Of a stretch of DNA of 64,000 nucleotides, positions 34,829-44,736 are shown piece after piece. The position numbers were made by a program, and so were the translations under genes. The first letter of the stretch is position 1, and each line of letters starts with the position of its first letter. Source of the DNA: Halobaculum limi (GTDB lineage Archaea; Halobacteriota; Halobacteria; Halobacteriales; Haloferacaceae); assembly GCF_029490015.1 (NCBI RefSeq), contig NZ_CP120468.1, forward strand, positions 1,240,001 through 1,304,000, in the 5' to 3' direction. The notes beneath the pieces are model-generated. The model was not told the origin of the DNA. It ran no database searches and saw only the letters and a list, made by a program, of their open reading frames with translations.

Positions 34829-36238
34829 TCACTCCTTCTTCTGCAAATAGTCGAGACACACTAGCCCCGCCCGCGCTTGGATCGCGACGAGGTCACGGAT
34901 CGGGACGACGTCGTAGTCGAGTCCCTGCTGCAGTTCGGCGATGTGGTTGGTGAACACGCGCTCGACGGCCGCCTTTGCGTCGACGAGACGCCGACGGGCC
35001 GCCTCGTCGTCGACCGCCATCGCCGCGTGGTCGAGCGTCCGGAGCAACATCCCAGCGTTCGTGAGCAGGTGGTACGTCCACGTGTAGCGCTCCTCCACCT
35101 GCTGGGCGACGGTTGCGGGGTCGTCCGTCTCGTCTTCCGACTCGGCCCACGCCAGCCGCGACTCGTCCTCTTCGGCGTACCAGTCGAACACGCCACGCAC
35201 CTCACGCGCCATTGATGTATCCGGAAACCACTCGACGGTGGCGGCGACCGCCGCTCGAAGTTCCGTGACGAGCGGTCGTCGTTCGGCGACTGCCTCGCGG
35301 ATCACCGTCTCCCGGCTTCGATCCAGTTCCGTCTCGTCGCCGACGCGGGGGTCGCGGAAGTACGGGAGTTCCACGACGAACTGGACCGGCGGGTCGCCGT
35401 CGGTCGCTCGGCGGGCGTAGTCGTACGCGTTCCCGCCCAAGAGCGCCTCCTGGGGGGGTTCGTCGCCGTCGGCGACATCGTCGTACCTGTCCTCGAACGT
35501 CGGGAGTCGAAACACGCCGTCAGCGAACGCCTCGTTTCGGTGGTTCTCGGGGTCGCCGCGGTTGAGCGGGACGCCGTACTCCTCCGGGAGCGACTGGAGC
35601 GTGTCGTGGAGTGGCTCCAACGCCTCGCTGCTGTAGTAGTAACACCCGCCGAACGGTGCGTTGTGGAGGCTGAACTGGAACGCGGGGTCGTACTCGTCGA
35701 CGAGGTCCGCGAGCGCCTCGGTTCCCGCCGTCGCGTCGGAGAAGGTGTACTCCTCGTGTTCGATGGGGAACGTGGCCTCGATCTGTTCGTCCGGCGGGGG
35801 TCGATAGAAGTTCTGTGCGTAGTTCGAGAGGGTGAACGGCCCGTCGAACCACCCCTCGTTCTGTCGGACGCCGTCGGGGTCGGCCACGGGGACGCAGACG
35901 AACTCGTAGTCTAGGGAGTCGCGCAACGCCGCGTTCGCCGCGAGTTCGTGCAGGAGGAAGTCGACCGTCATCGACCCGATGGGTTCGTTCGGGTGGGGCG
36001 CGCCGAACAGTAGGGCCGCGCGGTCGCCCTCGCCGACCGTCACCGCCCACAGATCCTCGCCGCCGGGGGTCTCGCCCAACTCGCGGTAGGCGACGTGGTC
36101 GTGTTCGGCCGCGAGGGCGCGACTGCGGTCGCGGTGGTCCGCGACGGTGTGGAACGACTGGTAGCGAGGGACGGCGTCGCCGACCCACGCGAACGTTCGC
36201 GCGGGCGACGAGGAGGACTCCGACGGGGGGCCTGTCAT
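34829..36238 (-). CDS. M14-family zinc carboxypeptidase-like protein
   Basis: A 469-residue metallopeptidase. Zinc ligands are H82 and E85 in GAPHPNEPIGS and H192 in FSLHNAPFGG; the catalytic Glu is E290 in QFVVELPYF. A helical C-terminal region of ~160 residues (WTYHLLTNAGMLLRTLDHAAMA ...) is extra. No signal peptide, so it is probably cytosolic, with succinylglutamate desuccinylase/carboxypeptidase-like specificity possible. The ATG at 36238 has GGTTATTTGAC 29 nt upstream, which supports it over the ATG at 36265. Only four bases separate its end from the plus-strand gene at 34435. Confidence 0.88.
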   Translation of the reverse strand: MTGPPSESSSSPARTFAWVGDAVPRYQSFHTVADHRDRSRALAAEHDHVAYRELGETPGGEDLWAVTVGEGDRAALLFGAPHPNEPIGSMTVDFLLHELAANAALRDSLDYEFVCVPVADPDGVRQNEGWFDGPFTLSNYAQNFYRPPPDEQIEATFPIEHEEYTFSDATAGTEALADLVDEYDPAFQFSLHNAPFGGCYYYSSEALEPLHDTLQSLPEEYGVPLNRGDPENHRNEAFADGVFRLPTFEDRYDDVADGDEPPQEALLGGNAYDYARRATDGDPPVQFVVELPYFRDPRVGDETELDRSRETVIREAVAERRPLVTELRAAVAATVEWFPDTSMAREVRGVFDWYAEEDESRLAWAESEDETDDPATVAQQVEERYTWTYHLLTNAGMLLRTLDHAAMAVDDEAARRRLVDAKAAVERVFTNHIAELQQGLDYDVVPIRDLVAIQARAGLVCLDYLQKKE

Positions 36239-36349
36239 ACGGACATCGGGACGGGGCTCGGTCAAATAACCCCGTGACGGGGGAGGCGAGGGTCGGCGGC
36301 CGGCGTGCGCGGTCGGGCGGCCGGCGGTACCGTCGTCGCCACCGTCCCG

Positions 36350-39187
36350 CTACTCCCAGAAACTCTTGGTCCGCGCGTACTCTCGCTCCTGCTTGAGGAT
36401 GTCGCGGTAGAAATCGTCCTCGTTCTCACGCAGTTTCCCGATGATGCGAGCGGCGTTGTGTGGGCCGACACCGCGTGCCGCGAGGGCGATGACGGCCTGT
36501 TTCCCGTGCGCCTGCACGAGGTTCGCGGCGCGGTTCGCCTTCCGCGTGAGTTTCTCCTGTTCGTCGTCCTTCTCGCTCGCGCGAACCGCCTTCACGGTGT
36601 CCTCGTCCCACGGATTCAGCGCGGCGATGCGGGTCGACCCACACTCGGGACACTCGGGTGTGTCGCGGACACGTCGCACCTTCGTCCGCTGTTTCCAGTC
36701 GCCGCAGTGGACGCACAGTTGGATGACGTGGTCGTCCATGATGCGGTCGCGGATGGTCTCGATGACTGAGGCGTCGGCGTTCTCGGGGACGAGGAACTCC
36801 CGACCCGACGAGCGTCCGTCTGTTCCCAGCGGGGTGCGCTCCCGGGCGGCGACCAGTTCGACGTCGCCCGCGTCGATGGCGTCCAGCAACTCGGCCGTCT
36901 CCTCGACGGCGAGTTCGGTGTGGAACACCTCTCGTACCGCCTCGTCGAACACCGGGGTATCTTCCAGCGCGGCCATCAGGCGGTCACCGCCGAAGCGCTT
37001 GTTCCCCTGATACCGCTTGAGCGCCCCGAACTTCGCGGCGACGTGTGCGAGCGTGAACTTCAGCGTGTCCGACCGCTTCAGCGCCAGTTCGAGGAGGGCT
37101 TCGACGTGCGCGGGGTCCGTCTCCTCCAACACCTCGATGACTGTGCCTGGAGTGACACCGTTCGGGACCTCCAGTTCGATCCGGTACGGGTCGGCTTCCA
37201 TCCCGACCGACGACCCGGTTCGCTGGCCGACGAGCGCCGAGAGCAGACGGCCGATGGTGCGGTTCACGCGGTGGCCGAACGCGGCGTTGAGCGCGATGGA
37301 CCGCCCGAGGCCCTCGACGACGATGCGGCCGTCCGTGGGCATCGGGTGGCCCGCCTCGACATGGCGGGAGACGGTGTCGAGGCCGACGCCGATAGTGTCA
37401 GGGTCGGCGGGGTAGCGTCCCGCGAACTCCCGCGAGACGGACTCAACGGACGCGCCGCCGGCGAACTGCGGTTCGGCGACGCCACGCATCTCGCCCACCT
37501 CGGCGGCGACGGCGCGGGGAACTGGTATCTCTTGGCCAGTCCACGACGGCACCTCACCCGCCGGATCCTCGATGGGCGTGACGTTCACGCGCGACTCGTC
37601 CTCGTCGATGTCGTTGATGCGCCACATCTCCCCGCGTTGGATGAACGCCTCTCCCGGTTGGGCGAAGTTGAGGACGTATCGCTCGTCGAGGGTCCCGATC
37701 TGTCGCCGCGAGGAGATGTCGTGGACCTCGTACGTCTCCTCGTCGGGAATCATCGAGAGGTTCTGGTAGTAGTACTGCCACGTCCCACCCGACGTCTCGA
37801 GAACGTCGCGTTCCTCGTCGATCCACAGGAGACGATTGCCCGACAGTTCTCGTGCGACTTCGCGGAACGTCTCCTCGGGGAGGTCGCGGAAGGGGTATGC
37901 CCGAGTGATCAACTCGTACGCTTCGCGAGCGTCGACTTCACCCATATCCATCAGGAGGCCGACGATCTGATTCGCGAGCGTGTCGAGACTGCCGTGGTGG
38001 ATACCCGAGTCTTCGACCTCGCCGGCGATAGCCCGTCGGGCGATGGCCAGCGCCTCCATCGTGTCGTCGGGGGCGTCGGTGACGACCGTGCCGCGACTCA
38101 CCTCGTCGCGGCGGTGACCCGCCCGTCCGACTCGCTGGAGGAGGCGGGCGACCTCTCGGGGAGAGTTGTACTGGACGACGTGGTCGACGCGCCCCACGTC
38201 GATCCCCAACTCCATCGAGGAAGTACACACGAGACCGTCCATCTCGCCGGCTTTGAACGCGTCTTCGACCTCGATGCGGGCCTCCTTCGACAGCGACCCG
38301 TGGTGGACGCCGATCGGTTCGCCAAGCGTCTTGAACCGCGATCCGAGCGCCTCTGCGGTCTGTCGCGTGTTGACGAAGATCAGGACAGACTCGTGATCGC
38401 GGACGATGTCGCGGATGAGGCGCACGTGACTCGCGATGTCGGCGTCGGTCGCGAGTTTGCCCGCGAGGCGTTCGTCCTCTGTCGTTATCTCGGGCGAGAT
38501 GACGTCGAACTCGACCTTGCTCCCCACGTCGACCTCGATGATCTCACAGGGGCGGCCGCCGGTGAGGAACGCGCCGACCTCCTCGGGGTCGCCGACGGTT
38601 GCGGAGAGGCCGATGCGCTGGAAGTCGCCGGAGAGCCGTCGGACGCGTTCGAGGCCGACGGTCAACTGCGCGCCGCGCTTGGAGGCAGCGAGTTCGTGGA
38701 CCTCGTCGACGACGACGTGGTCGACGTCCGAGAGCGCCGCCCGGAGTTTCTTGCCGGTGAGCATCGCCTGCAGCGTCTCGGGCGTCGTCACGAGGACGTC
38801 CGGCGGGTCGTTCGCCTGCTTGCTCCGCTGGTAGTCGCTGGTGTCGCCGTGGCGCACCTGCACGTCGAGGTCGAGATACTCGCCCCACCACTCCAAGCGC
38901 TCGCGCATATCGCGGTTGAGCGCCCGCAGTGGCGTCACGTACAGCGCACCCAAGCCCTCGGGACGGGTCTCCGCGAGCGCCGAGAACACGGGCAACATCG
39001 CCGTCTCGGTTTTCCCGGTTCCGGTCGGGGCGATGACGAGGCCGTCCTTGCCGGCCGCGAGTGGTGGGATCGCTCGGCGCTGGGGAGCAGTTGGCGTGGT
39101 GAAACCCCGTTCAGAGAGAGCCGATCGCACCTCCTCGCCGAGCGCCGCGAAGGCGTCCATCCCCGTCGCTCGCGGCGTGTCGCTCAT
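36350..39187 (-). CDS. Lhr-type superfamily 2 DNA/RNA helicase
   Basis: A 945-residue helicase. Motif I is APTGTGKTETA, motif II DEVHELAASKRG, motif III LSATVGDP, motif V SSMELGIDVG and motif VI LLQRVGRAGHRRDE. The RecA pair is followed by the Lhr-core winged helix/beta domain (QRGEMWRINDID, PSWTGQEIPVPRAVA, FGHRVNRTIGRLLSAL). A C-terminal extension carries a CxxC ... CxxC zinc knuckle (LCVHCGDWKQ, ECPECGS) and a helical tail with a helix-hairpin-helix-like AARGVGPHNAARIIGKL. It likely acts in DNA repair or RNA surveillance. The ATG at 39187 has a TATA-like CCCTTAACC about 26 nt upstream. Confidence 0.93.
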   Translation of the reverse strand: MSDTPRATGMDAFAALGEEVRSALSERGFTTPTAPQRRAIPPLAAGKDGLVIAPTGTGKTETAMLPVFSALAETRPEGLGALYVTPLRALNRDMRERLEWWGEYLDLDVQVRHGDTSDYQRSKQANDPPDVLVTTPETLQAMLTGKKLRAALSDVDHVVVDEVHELAASKRGAQLTVGLERVRRLSGDFQRIGLSATVGDPEEVGAFLTGGRPCEIIEVDVGSKVEFDVISPEITTEDERLAGKLATDADIASHVRLIRDIVRDHESVLIFVNTRQTAEALGSRFKTLGEPIGVHHGSLSKEARIEVEDAFKAGEMDGLVCTSSMELGIDVGRVDHVVQYNSPREVARLLQRVGRAGHRRDEVSRGTVVTDAPDDTMEALAIARRAIAGEVEDSGIHHGSLDTLANQIVGLLMDMGEVDAREAYELITRAYPFRDLPEETFREVARELSGNRLLWIDEERDVLETSGGTWQYYYQNLSMIPDEETYEVHDISSRRQIGTLDERYVLNFAQPGEAFIQRGEMWRINDIDEDESRVNVTPIEDPAGEVPSWTGQEIPVPRAVAAEVGEMRGVAEPQFAGGASVESVSREFAGRYPADPDTIGVGLDTVSRHVEAGHPMPTDGRIVVEGLGRSIALNAAFGHRVNRTIGRLLSALVGQRTGSSVGMEADPYRIELEVPNGVTPGTVIEVLEETDPAHVEALLELALKRSDTLKFTLAHVAAKFGALKRYQGNKRFGGDRLMAALEDTPVFDEAVREVFHTELAVEETAELLDAIDAGDVELVAARERTPLGTDGRSSGREFLVPENADASVIETIRDRIMDDHVIQLCVHCGDWKQRTKVRRVRDTPECPECGSTRIAALNPWDEDTVKAVRASEKDDEQEKLTRKANRAANLVQAHGKQAVIALAARGVGPHNAARIIGKLRENEDDFYRDILKQEREYARTKSFWE

Positions 39188-39313
39188 CGACCGAGTCTTG
39201 GTCGCAAGCGGGTTAAGGGTCGCGCTACCGGGCGGTCCGGCCGCTCACCGGTGAAGCAGGACGCGCAGAAACCGCGGTGTCGAGGTGGGTCGTGCCCGCG
39301 TAGGCGGGTGGTG

Positions 39314-39463
39314 TCACTCCCGACTGATGGAGATGTTCTGAACGCTGCCGTCACAACTCGGGCAGGTGCCCGGATGACTGGCCGACTGGACGCGACTCCC
39401 GCAGACGTGACACTCGAACAGCCCCTCCGACGCACTGTACGGGTCTATGTCGTTAGCTGGCAT
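39314..39463 (-). CDS. 49-residue zinc-ribbon (rubrerythrin-like) protein
   Basis: A very short frame, MPANDIDPYSASEGLFECHV..., with two knuckles C18/C21 (CHVC) and C34/C37 (CPSC). This matches the small haloarchaeal 'rubrerythrin-like domain' proteins, which keep only the rubredoxin-type metal site. It may bind zinc or iron and contact protein or nucleic acid. The ATG at 39463 has ACGTTTACC about 29 nt upstream on the minus strand (leaderless). It is separate from the Lhr gene (126 bp). Confidence 0.75.
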   Translation of the reverse strand: MPANDIDPYSASEGLFECHVCGSRVQSASHPGTCPSCDGSVQNISISRE

Positions 39464-39586
39464 ACCCCACAGTCACTGCCGTGCGTTGGTAAACGTTGTC
39501 TACAAACTGATGCGTACAAACATAGGGAATAATACGCATACTGATTGACGAACGTCCACCGATAGTCCGTCACGCCGCCGATTCGG

Positions 39587-40729
39587 TTACGACAACTCCT
39601 CGTTGACGAGGTCGCGCGCCTTCCGCACGGCACCGACCGACGTGAGATAGCCCGCGCCGACCGACGCCTTCGACGCCTTCGCCGCCGCTCCCGTGAGCAC
39701 GGTCGGGCCGAGTTGCGCCACTGCGCCGTCGCCGACAGAGACGAGCCACCCGGGTACCTCGAAGCGGTACTGTGTGAGTCGCGGCGCGAAGTCGTCGGCG
39801 CTCCCGTCGCGGTCGTGGGCGACGAGTCGTCCGATGTTCGTCGCGGCAGTTCGTGCCTCGCGGATGGCCGCCGACGCCGACGCCGGCACGGGTTCGCCGT
39901 CGGTGTCGACGACGCGGGCGGCGTCACCGAGGGCGAACGTTCGGTCGGTGAGGCGCAGGTCGCCGCGGACGACGGGCCGGTCGCCGTCGACGGCGTCGTC
40001 GCCGGCGATACCGCCGGTCCAGACGAACTGGTCGTAGCCGAGGTCGCCGTCGTCGGTCACGATTCGGTCGTCGAAGACGCGTTCGACGGTCGTCCCCGTC
40101 TCGATGTCGACGCCACGCTGTTCCAGTTGTTCCCGCACGGCCTGTCGGAAGTTCGCGGGGAAGTTCGGTGCGACCTCGCCCAACTGTTCGACGAGGACGA
40201 TCTCCACGTCTTCTGGAACCGACGCGCCCTCTTCGCTCGCGAGCGTAGCGAGTTCACCCGCCACTTGCACACCCGAGAGGCCGGCCCCGCCGACGACGAC
40301 GCGGCCACCGTGGTCGACCACGTCGAGGAATGCCTCACGGATGGCCGCCGCGTCGTCGAGCGACTTGAGCGGCGTGGCGTGTTCCCGGAGGCCGTCGATG
40401 CCGTAGTAGGCGGTCTCGGAGCCGAGACACAGCGCCCCGTAGTCCCACTCGACGGTGTCGCCGCCGGCCAACTCGGCGTGGCCCGCCTCGGCGTCGACGT
40501 CGACGACGCGGTCGACGACCACCTCGGCGCGGTCGAACAGGTCGGCGAGAGGAACGGAGATTGCCTCCGCGACTCTCGGACGGCGAATCGCGCGGTGAAT
40601 CTCGTGGACGAGGACGTGGTCGCTCGCCTCGTCGACGAGCGTGATGTCGACTTCGGGCGGGAGTCGTGCTTCGAGTTTGCGGGTCAGGGCGACGCCGGCG
40701 TAGCCAGCGCCGAGAACGGCGACGTGCAT
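39587..40729 (-). CDS. NDH-2-like FAD/NAD(P)H oxidoreductase
   Basis: A 380-residue two-dinucleotide-domain flavoprotein. FAD site HVAVLGAGYAGVALTRKL at the N-terminus, NAD(P)H site GGRVVVGGAGLSGVQVAGEL in the middle, FVWTGGIAGDD and the second FAD contact FALGDAARV near residue 290. This is the layout of type II NADH dehydrogenases and sulfide:quinone reductases. No SQR-type catalytic cysteines are visible, so NADH:quinone or a related reductase is favoured. The C-terminus ends with a helical stretch that could attach to the membrane. The ATG at 40729 is fixed by the FAD loop. Confidence 0.88.
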   Translation of the reverse strand: MHVAVLGAGYAGVALTRKLEARLPPEVDITLVDEASDHVLVHEIHRAIRRPRVAEAISVPLADLFDRAEVVVDRVVDVDAEAGHAELAGGDTVEWDYGALCLGSETAYYGIDGLREHATPLKSLDDAAAIREAFLDVVDHGGRVVVGGAGLSGVQVAGELATLASEEGASVPEDVEIVLVEQLGEVAPNFPANFRQAVREQLEQRGVDIETGTTVERVFDDRIVTDDGDLGYDQFVWTGGIAGDDAVDGDRPVVRGDLRLTDRTFALGDAARVVDTDGEPVPASASAAIREARTAATNIGRLVAHDRDGSADDFAPRLTQYRFEVPGWLVSVGDGAVAQLGPTVLTGAAAKASKASVGAGYLTSVGAVRKARDLVNEELS

Positions 40730-40925
40730 CAGTACTGATGCTACGGGGCGTACGGCAAAGGGACTGACGGGGGTGCAGGACGCCACGCCCGAACGAGCGT
40801 TCAAACAGGATGATGGGTCCACTTCGACGCGACCCGATGCGTTGACTCCGACCCGCGGGCGACAAGCGGTTGTGCGGCGCACCGCCCGCGGAGCGACTGC
40901 GCCGCCTGTCAGCCCCTCAGACCGC

Positions 40926-41927
40926 TCAGAACAGTGCCTTCGACTCGCCGAGGACGCGGGCCGGACCACCCACCTCCCAGATGTTCGTCTCGACGCCCAC
41001 CTCAGCGATGCGTTCCTCGACGCGGTCGGCGTACGCGGCGGGCGTGTTGACGTAGACGCTCGCGCCCGTGTCCGTCGAGAAGTAGACGGGGATGTCCTCC
41101 TCTTGGCGGAGTTCCCGCACCGCGTTGAACACGGCGATGGTCTCCGGTTGCCAGTACACCCAGCCTGCGGGCCCGGTCATCGTCGTCGCCGTCAGCGACA
41201 ACGAGTCGTGTTCTGCGATCTCGAAGATGCCCGAGAACTCGCCGACTCGAAGGCGGTCGCGCATCCGCTGGAGCTGTTCGTGGACGTGCGCCATCCGCGC
41301 GTCGAACATGTGGCTCGCCTCCGCCTCGCGGTGGGCCTCCTCAGTCTCTTTGTACGCGGGGACGAGCGCCGTCACCACGCGCAGGTCCTCCTCGGGGTCG
41401 AAGCCGTCGGGACCCGTTCCCACGTCGAGTCGTTGTGAGCGGCAGTCCTCGTCGTTCATCCCGGCGTATAGCACGGAGTACGCGCCGGTGACGGCGCGGG
41501 CGGCCGACGAAGAGCCACGGCGAGCGATCGTCGAGATCTCCGGGCGGGTCATCTCGAGGCCGGCCGCCTCCACGAGCGACATCGCCAGCGCCGCGAACCC
41601 AGACGAGGAGGAGCCGAATCCGACGTTCGACGGGAAGGAGTTCTCCGACTCGACGCGAACGGCGGCGTCGAGGTCTGCGACCTCGCGGACGTAGTCGGTC
41701 ACGAGTTCGATCCGTTCGGCACCGCGCCCCTCGACGACCTCGCCGTCGATGCGGTACTCGTCGTCTGCGGGCGTCGCGTCCGGTTCCCACTCGACGGTCG
41801 TCGTCGTCCGTGAGGGGGCCGTACAGACGCTGATCGAGTCGTGGTACGGCAGCCGTCGCTCCGTGTCGCGCATCCCGTGGTACTTCACGAGGCCCTGGAT
41901 GGGGTGAGCCGTCGCGGTAGCTTTCAT
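40926..41927 (-). CDS. mvaD: Phosphomevalonate decarboxylase (GHMP family)
   Basis: A 333-residue GHMP-fold enzyme of isoprenoid (archaeal lipid) synthesis. KATATAHPIQGLVKYHG is the family N-terminus and SFPSNVGFGSSSSGFAALAMSL the ATP loop; YFSTDTGASVYV lies near the C-terminus. Diphosphomevalonate decarboxylases start with a similar AxxNIALxKYWG; here IQGLVKYHG fits the haloarchaeal enzyme shown in Haloferax volcanii to decarboxylate mevalonate 5-phosphate to isopentenyl phosphate. The assignment to the monophosphate enzyme is by this knowledge. A TATA-like ACTAACCC is about 27 nt upstream of ATG 41927. Confidence 0.88.
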   Translation of the reverse strand: MKATATAHPIQGLVKYHGMRDTERRLPYHDSISVCTAPSRTTTTVEWEPDATPADDEYRIDGEVVEGRGAERIELVTDYVREVADLDAAVRVESENSFPSNVGFGSSSSGFAALAMSLVEAAGLEMTRPEISTIARRGSSSAARAVTGAYSVLYAGMNDEDCRSQRLDVGTGPDGFDPEEDLRVVTALVPAYKETEEAHREAEASHMFDARMAHVHEQLQRMRDRLRVGEFSGIFEIAEHDSLSLTATTMTGPAGWVYWQPETIAVFNAVRELRQEEDIPVYFSTDTGASVYVNTPAAYADRVEERIAEVGVETNIWEVGGPARVLGESKALF

Positions 41928-41952
41928 ATCCGCCGAACGGTCGCCCCGTGGG

Positions 41953-43674
41953 TTAGTCGTTCCGAATGGTCGCATCCTCGCCCGTCGATCCGCCGTCGCC
42001 GCCGAACGGGTCGACGGCCTGAGACAGGTCGGCATCGCGAACGACGAACCGGGCACCGACGGCCGTCTCGTCCACCTCGACAGTCCACCCGTGAGCCGTC
42101 GCGACCGACTGGACGATGGCGAGACCGAGTCCCGTCCCGTCGCCGCTGGTCGTCCCCGACTCGAACGCCGTCTCGACGATCTCCGGCGAGAGGCCCGGCC
42201 CGTCGTCGACGACGGCGAACCAGTCGTCGCCGGCCTCGACGGTGACGGTCACAGCGTCGCCGCCGTGTTCGACGCTGTTGCGAAACAGGTTCTCGAACAG
42301 GCGGGCGAGTCGGCCGCGGTCGGCACGGACGGTGAGGTCAGCGGCGGCGTCGACGGCGAGCGTCGCATCCGCCGTCGCGACGTGGCTCCACGCGTCGTGT
42401 GCGGCCTCCGTCAGCGGCACCGGCTCCGGGTCGAGGTCGTCCGTCTGTGCCAACGCGAGTAGGTCGTCGATGATGTCGGCCATCCGGCCGTGTGCGTCGG
42501 CGACCCGGTCGAGATGGTCGTTCGCCTCGCTCTCTTCGGCGGCGAGTTCGAGGTAGCCTTCGGCGACGTTCAGTGGGTTGCGGAGGTCGTGGCTGACGAC
42601 GGACGCGAACCGGTCGAGTTCGTCGTTTCGGCGTCGGAGGTCTTCCTCACGGCGTCGGCGTTCGGTCACGTCTCTGAACAGCAGGACGTGCGCCGCCGTG
42701 TCACCAGCCGTATCCGTCAACGCGGTCTGCCGCACGTCGAAACTCCGAGTCTCGCCGTCGGCGCTGAGGTCGACTGTCTCTTCGACGCACCCGGTGTCAT
42801 CGTCCGGATCCAACAGGCCGACGAGTTCCGCGGGGACGGCTTCGTCGAACTGGTCGCCAGCAGGACCCGACCGGAGATACGGGCGCATCGTCGCGTTGTA
42901 GTCGACGAGTCGGCCGTCCGTGTCGACGACCAACACGCCGTCGTCAAGGTGGTCGAGGATCGCACCGCGTGCGACCGGCGCGGCGTCGAGGACGCGGTAT
43001 CGGTACACGTCCATCGCCAGCAATGCGCCCCCGAAGGGGACCGCAACGACGGTCGGGTCGAACGGAACCGACGTCGGCGCCGCGACCGCGACCACGTTCG
43101 ACGCCCACGGGACCACCGCGAAGGTGACGACGGCCGCCGCCTGTCGTCTGAACAGCCGTCGGGTTCTGACCGCTCGTCGGACTACGAGGACGGTGCTGAT
43201 GGCGATGAGGAGGTACGCGTAGCCGACGTGGGCCCAATAGACCGGTCCATAAGGGAATACGCCTCGTGGAATCCCGTCGACGACGACGTACGCTCCGGGG
43301 CCGTAGAACAGGTCGTGAAGGTGGGTGGTGGACACGACCGCCGCGAGCGAGACGGCGATGGCGGCCAGTCCGAGCCGAACCCGGCGTGTCGTGAACCAGT
43401 TGGTCCCGGCGTACTCGGCCGTGAACAGCAGGTACGCGGGCGCGATACCGATGTATCCAACCTGTCGAACCTGCCGCCAGAATTGGATCTCGCCGATCCC
43501 GTCGGCGGTGAACCCGGCGAGCGCCGCGACCGCCGTCACCGCCGCCGCGACCATCAGGAGCGAGAGGTAGCGTGCTCCGCGTTCCCCACGGTTTCGCCAC
43601 GCGACCACGGCGGTCCAGACGGACACGAGTGCGGCCGCAGCAACGAGAAGCGATACGTCGACCCGTGGCGTCAC
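41953..43674 (-). CDS. 7TM-PAS sensor histidine kinase
   Basis: A 573-residue membrane sensor from GTG 43674. Residues 5-225 form seven hydrophobic helices (histidine-kinase 7TM N-terminal domain). A PAS domain (~235-335) follows, then the HisKA helix with H362 in VVSHDLRNPLN. The ATP domain has N466 (FENLFRNSVEH), DDGPG (490-494) and GTGLGLAI (513-520), so all catalytic boxes are intact. No response regulator is adjacent, making it an orphan kinase. The GTG start is supported by GCTTTTATCATA 26 nt upstream; the longer frame would include that TATA box. Confidence 0.92.
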   Translation of the reverse strand: MTPRVDVSLLVAAAALVSVWTAVVAWRNRGERGARYLSLLMVAAAVTAVAALAGFTADGIGEIQFWRQVRQVGYIGIAPAYLLFTAEYAGTNWFTTRRVRLGLAAIAVSLAAVVSTTHLHDLFYGPGAYVVVDGIPRGVFPYGPVYWAHVGYAYLLIAISTVLVVRRAVRTRRLFRRQAAAVVTFAVVPWASNVVAVAAPTSVPFDPTVVAVPFGGALLAMDVYRYRVLDAAPVARGAILDHLDDGVLVVDTDGRLVDYNATMRPYLRSGPAGDQFDEAVPAELVGLLDPDDDTGCVEETVDLSADGETRSFDVRQTALTDTAGDTAAHVLLFRDVTERRRREEDLRRRNDELDRFASVVSHDLRNPLNVAEGYLELAAEESEANDHLDRVADAHGRMADIIDDLLALAQTDDLDPEPVPLTEAAHDAWSHVATADATLAVDAAADLTVRADRGRLARLFENLFRNSVEHGGDAVTVTVEAGDDWFAVVDDGPGLSPEIVETAFESGTTSGDGTGLGLAIVQSVATAHGWTVEVDETAVGARFVVRDADLSQAVDPFGGDGGSTGEDATIRND

Positions 43675-43694
43675 GAGTTTACTAATTGACAGGT

Positions 43695-43705
43695 ATGATA
43701 AAAGC
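43695..43705 (-). promoter_or_regulatory. TATA box of the 7TM histidine kinase
   Basis: GCTTTTATCAT on the minus strand centred 26 nt before the GTG at 43674, which decides this start. Confidence 0.55.
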
Positions 43706-43720
43706 GTATAGTCCCGAGTC

Positions 43721-44575
43721 TCAGTACTCGTAGAATCCCTTGCCGGTCTTCTTACCGAGGTCGCCGGCGGCAACCTTCCGCTTGAGGAGGTACGCGGGCT
43801 TGTAGCGGTCGCCCAGTTCCTCGTGAAGCGTCTCGCTGGCGTCGAGACAGATGTCGAGGCCGATGTGGTCGGCTAGTTCGAGCGGTCCCATCGGGACGTT
43901 CGTGCCGAGTTTCATCCCCTTGTCCATATCCTCCTTCGAGGCGACGCCCTCGTCGTACGCGCGGATGCCCTCGTTGATCCACGGCATCAGCACGCGGTTG
44001 GTGACGAAGCCGGGTTTGTCGTCGCTCTCCCACGTCTCCTTGCCCAACTCCTCGGCGAACGCGTGCGCCAACTCCGTGACTGCGGGATCGGTCTTCTCGC
44101 CGGTGACGACTTCGACGCCCTTCATTACGGGGACCGGATTCATGAAGTGGAGGCCGACGACGAGGGCTTCGCGGTCCGTCGCCGACGCGATGGTCGTAAT
44201 CGACAGCGTCGAGGTGTTCGTCGCGAGGACGACGTCGTCGTCGGTGACCGCTTCTAGGTCCGCGAAGATGTCCTGTTTCACCTCCATATTCTCCAGCGCC
44301 GCCTCGACGACGAGGTCGGCGTCCGCGAGGTCGGCCAGATCGGTCGTGCCTGTGATCCGATCGAGAACCGTCTCGGGCGATTCGTCGAGGGCGTCTTTCG
44401 CGTCGAGACGCGAGAGCGACGATTCCATCGCATCGAAGCCGTCGTCGACGAACGCCTGTTCGATGTCGCGCATCACCACGTCGTAACCGGCGGTCGCGGC
44501 CACCTGTGCGATGCCGTTGCCCATCGTTCCCGCGCCCACGACGCCTACCGTGTCGATGTCGGAGAGTCCGCGCAT
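43721..44575 (-). CDS. 3-hydroxyacyl-CoA dehydrogenase
   Basis: A 284-residue NAD-dependent enzyme oxidising 3-hydroxyacyl-CoA (or, in reverse, reducing acetoacetyl-CoA). TVGVVGAGTMGNGIAQVAATAGYDV is the NAD site. NTSTLSITTIASAT, GLHFMNPVPVMKGVEVVTG (catalytic His in GLHF; PVPVMK signature) and PGFVTNRVLMPWINEG are in order. The end KKTGKGFYEY is the canonical C-terminus, so the gene is complete. It acts in beta-oxidation or polyhydroxyalkanoate/butanoyl metabolism. Confidence 0.94.
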   Translation of the reverse strand: MRGLSDIDTVGVVGAGTMGNGIAQVAATAGYDVVMRDIEQAFVDDGFDAMESSLSRLDAKDALDESPETVLDRITGTTDLADLADADLVVEAALENMEVKQDIFADLEAVTDDDVVLATNTSTLSITTIASATDREALVVGLHFMNPVPVMKGVEVVTGEKTDPAVTELAHAFAEELGKETWESDDKPGFVTNRVLMPWINEGIRAYDEGVASKEDMDKGMKLGTNVPMGPLELADHIGLDICLDASETLHEELGDRYKPAYLLKRKVAAGDLGKKTGKGFYEY

Positions 44576-44736
44576 ACACGCTCATCGCCAGTCGCCGACC
44601 GTAAGCGTAGCGGAGCGACCCCCATCCGAGGGAGCGACGTCACGCCGACCGACGTCGGCGTGTCAGACAAATTATCCACCACCGTCGTCCGCGCAGAAAG
44701 GTTAAAGTGTTCGGCTTCGAGGCTCCCCGTAGGTGA

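Noticed and set aside
36920-39532. 870-codon open frame on the plus strand opposite the Lhr helicase
   Set aside because: Same GC-driven shadow effect; no motif, no promoter and complete overlap with the helicase gene.
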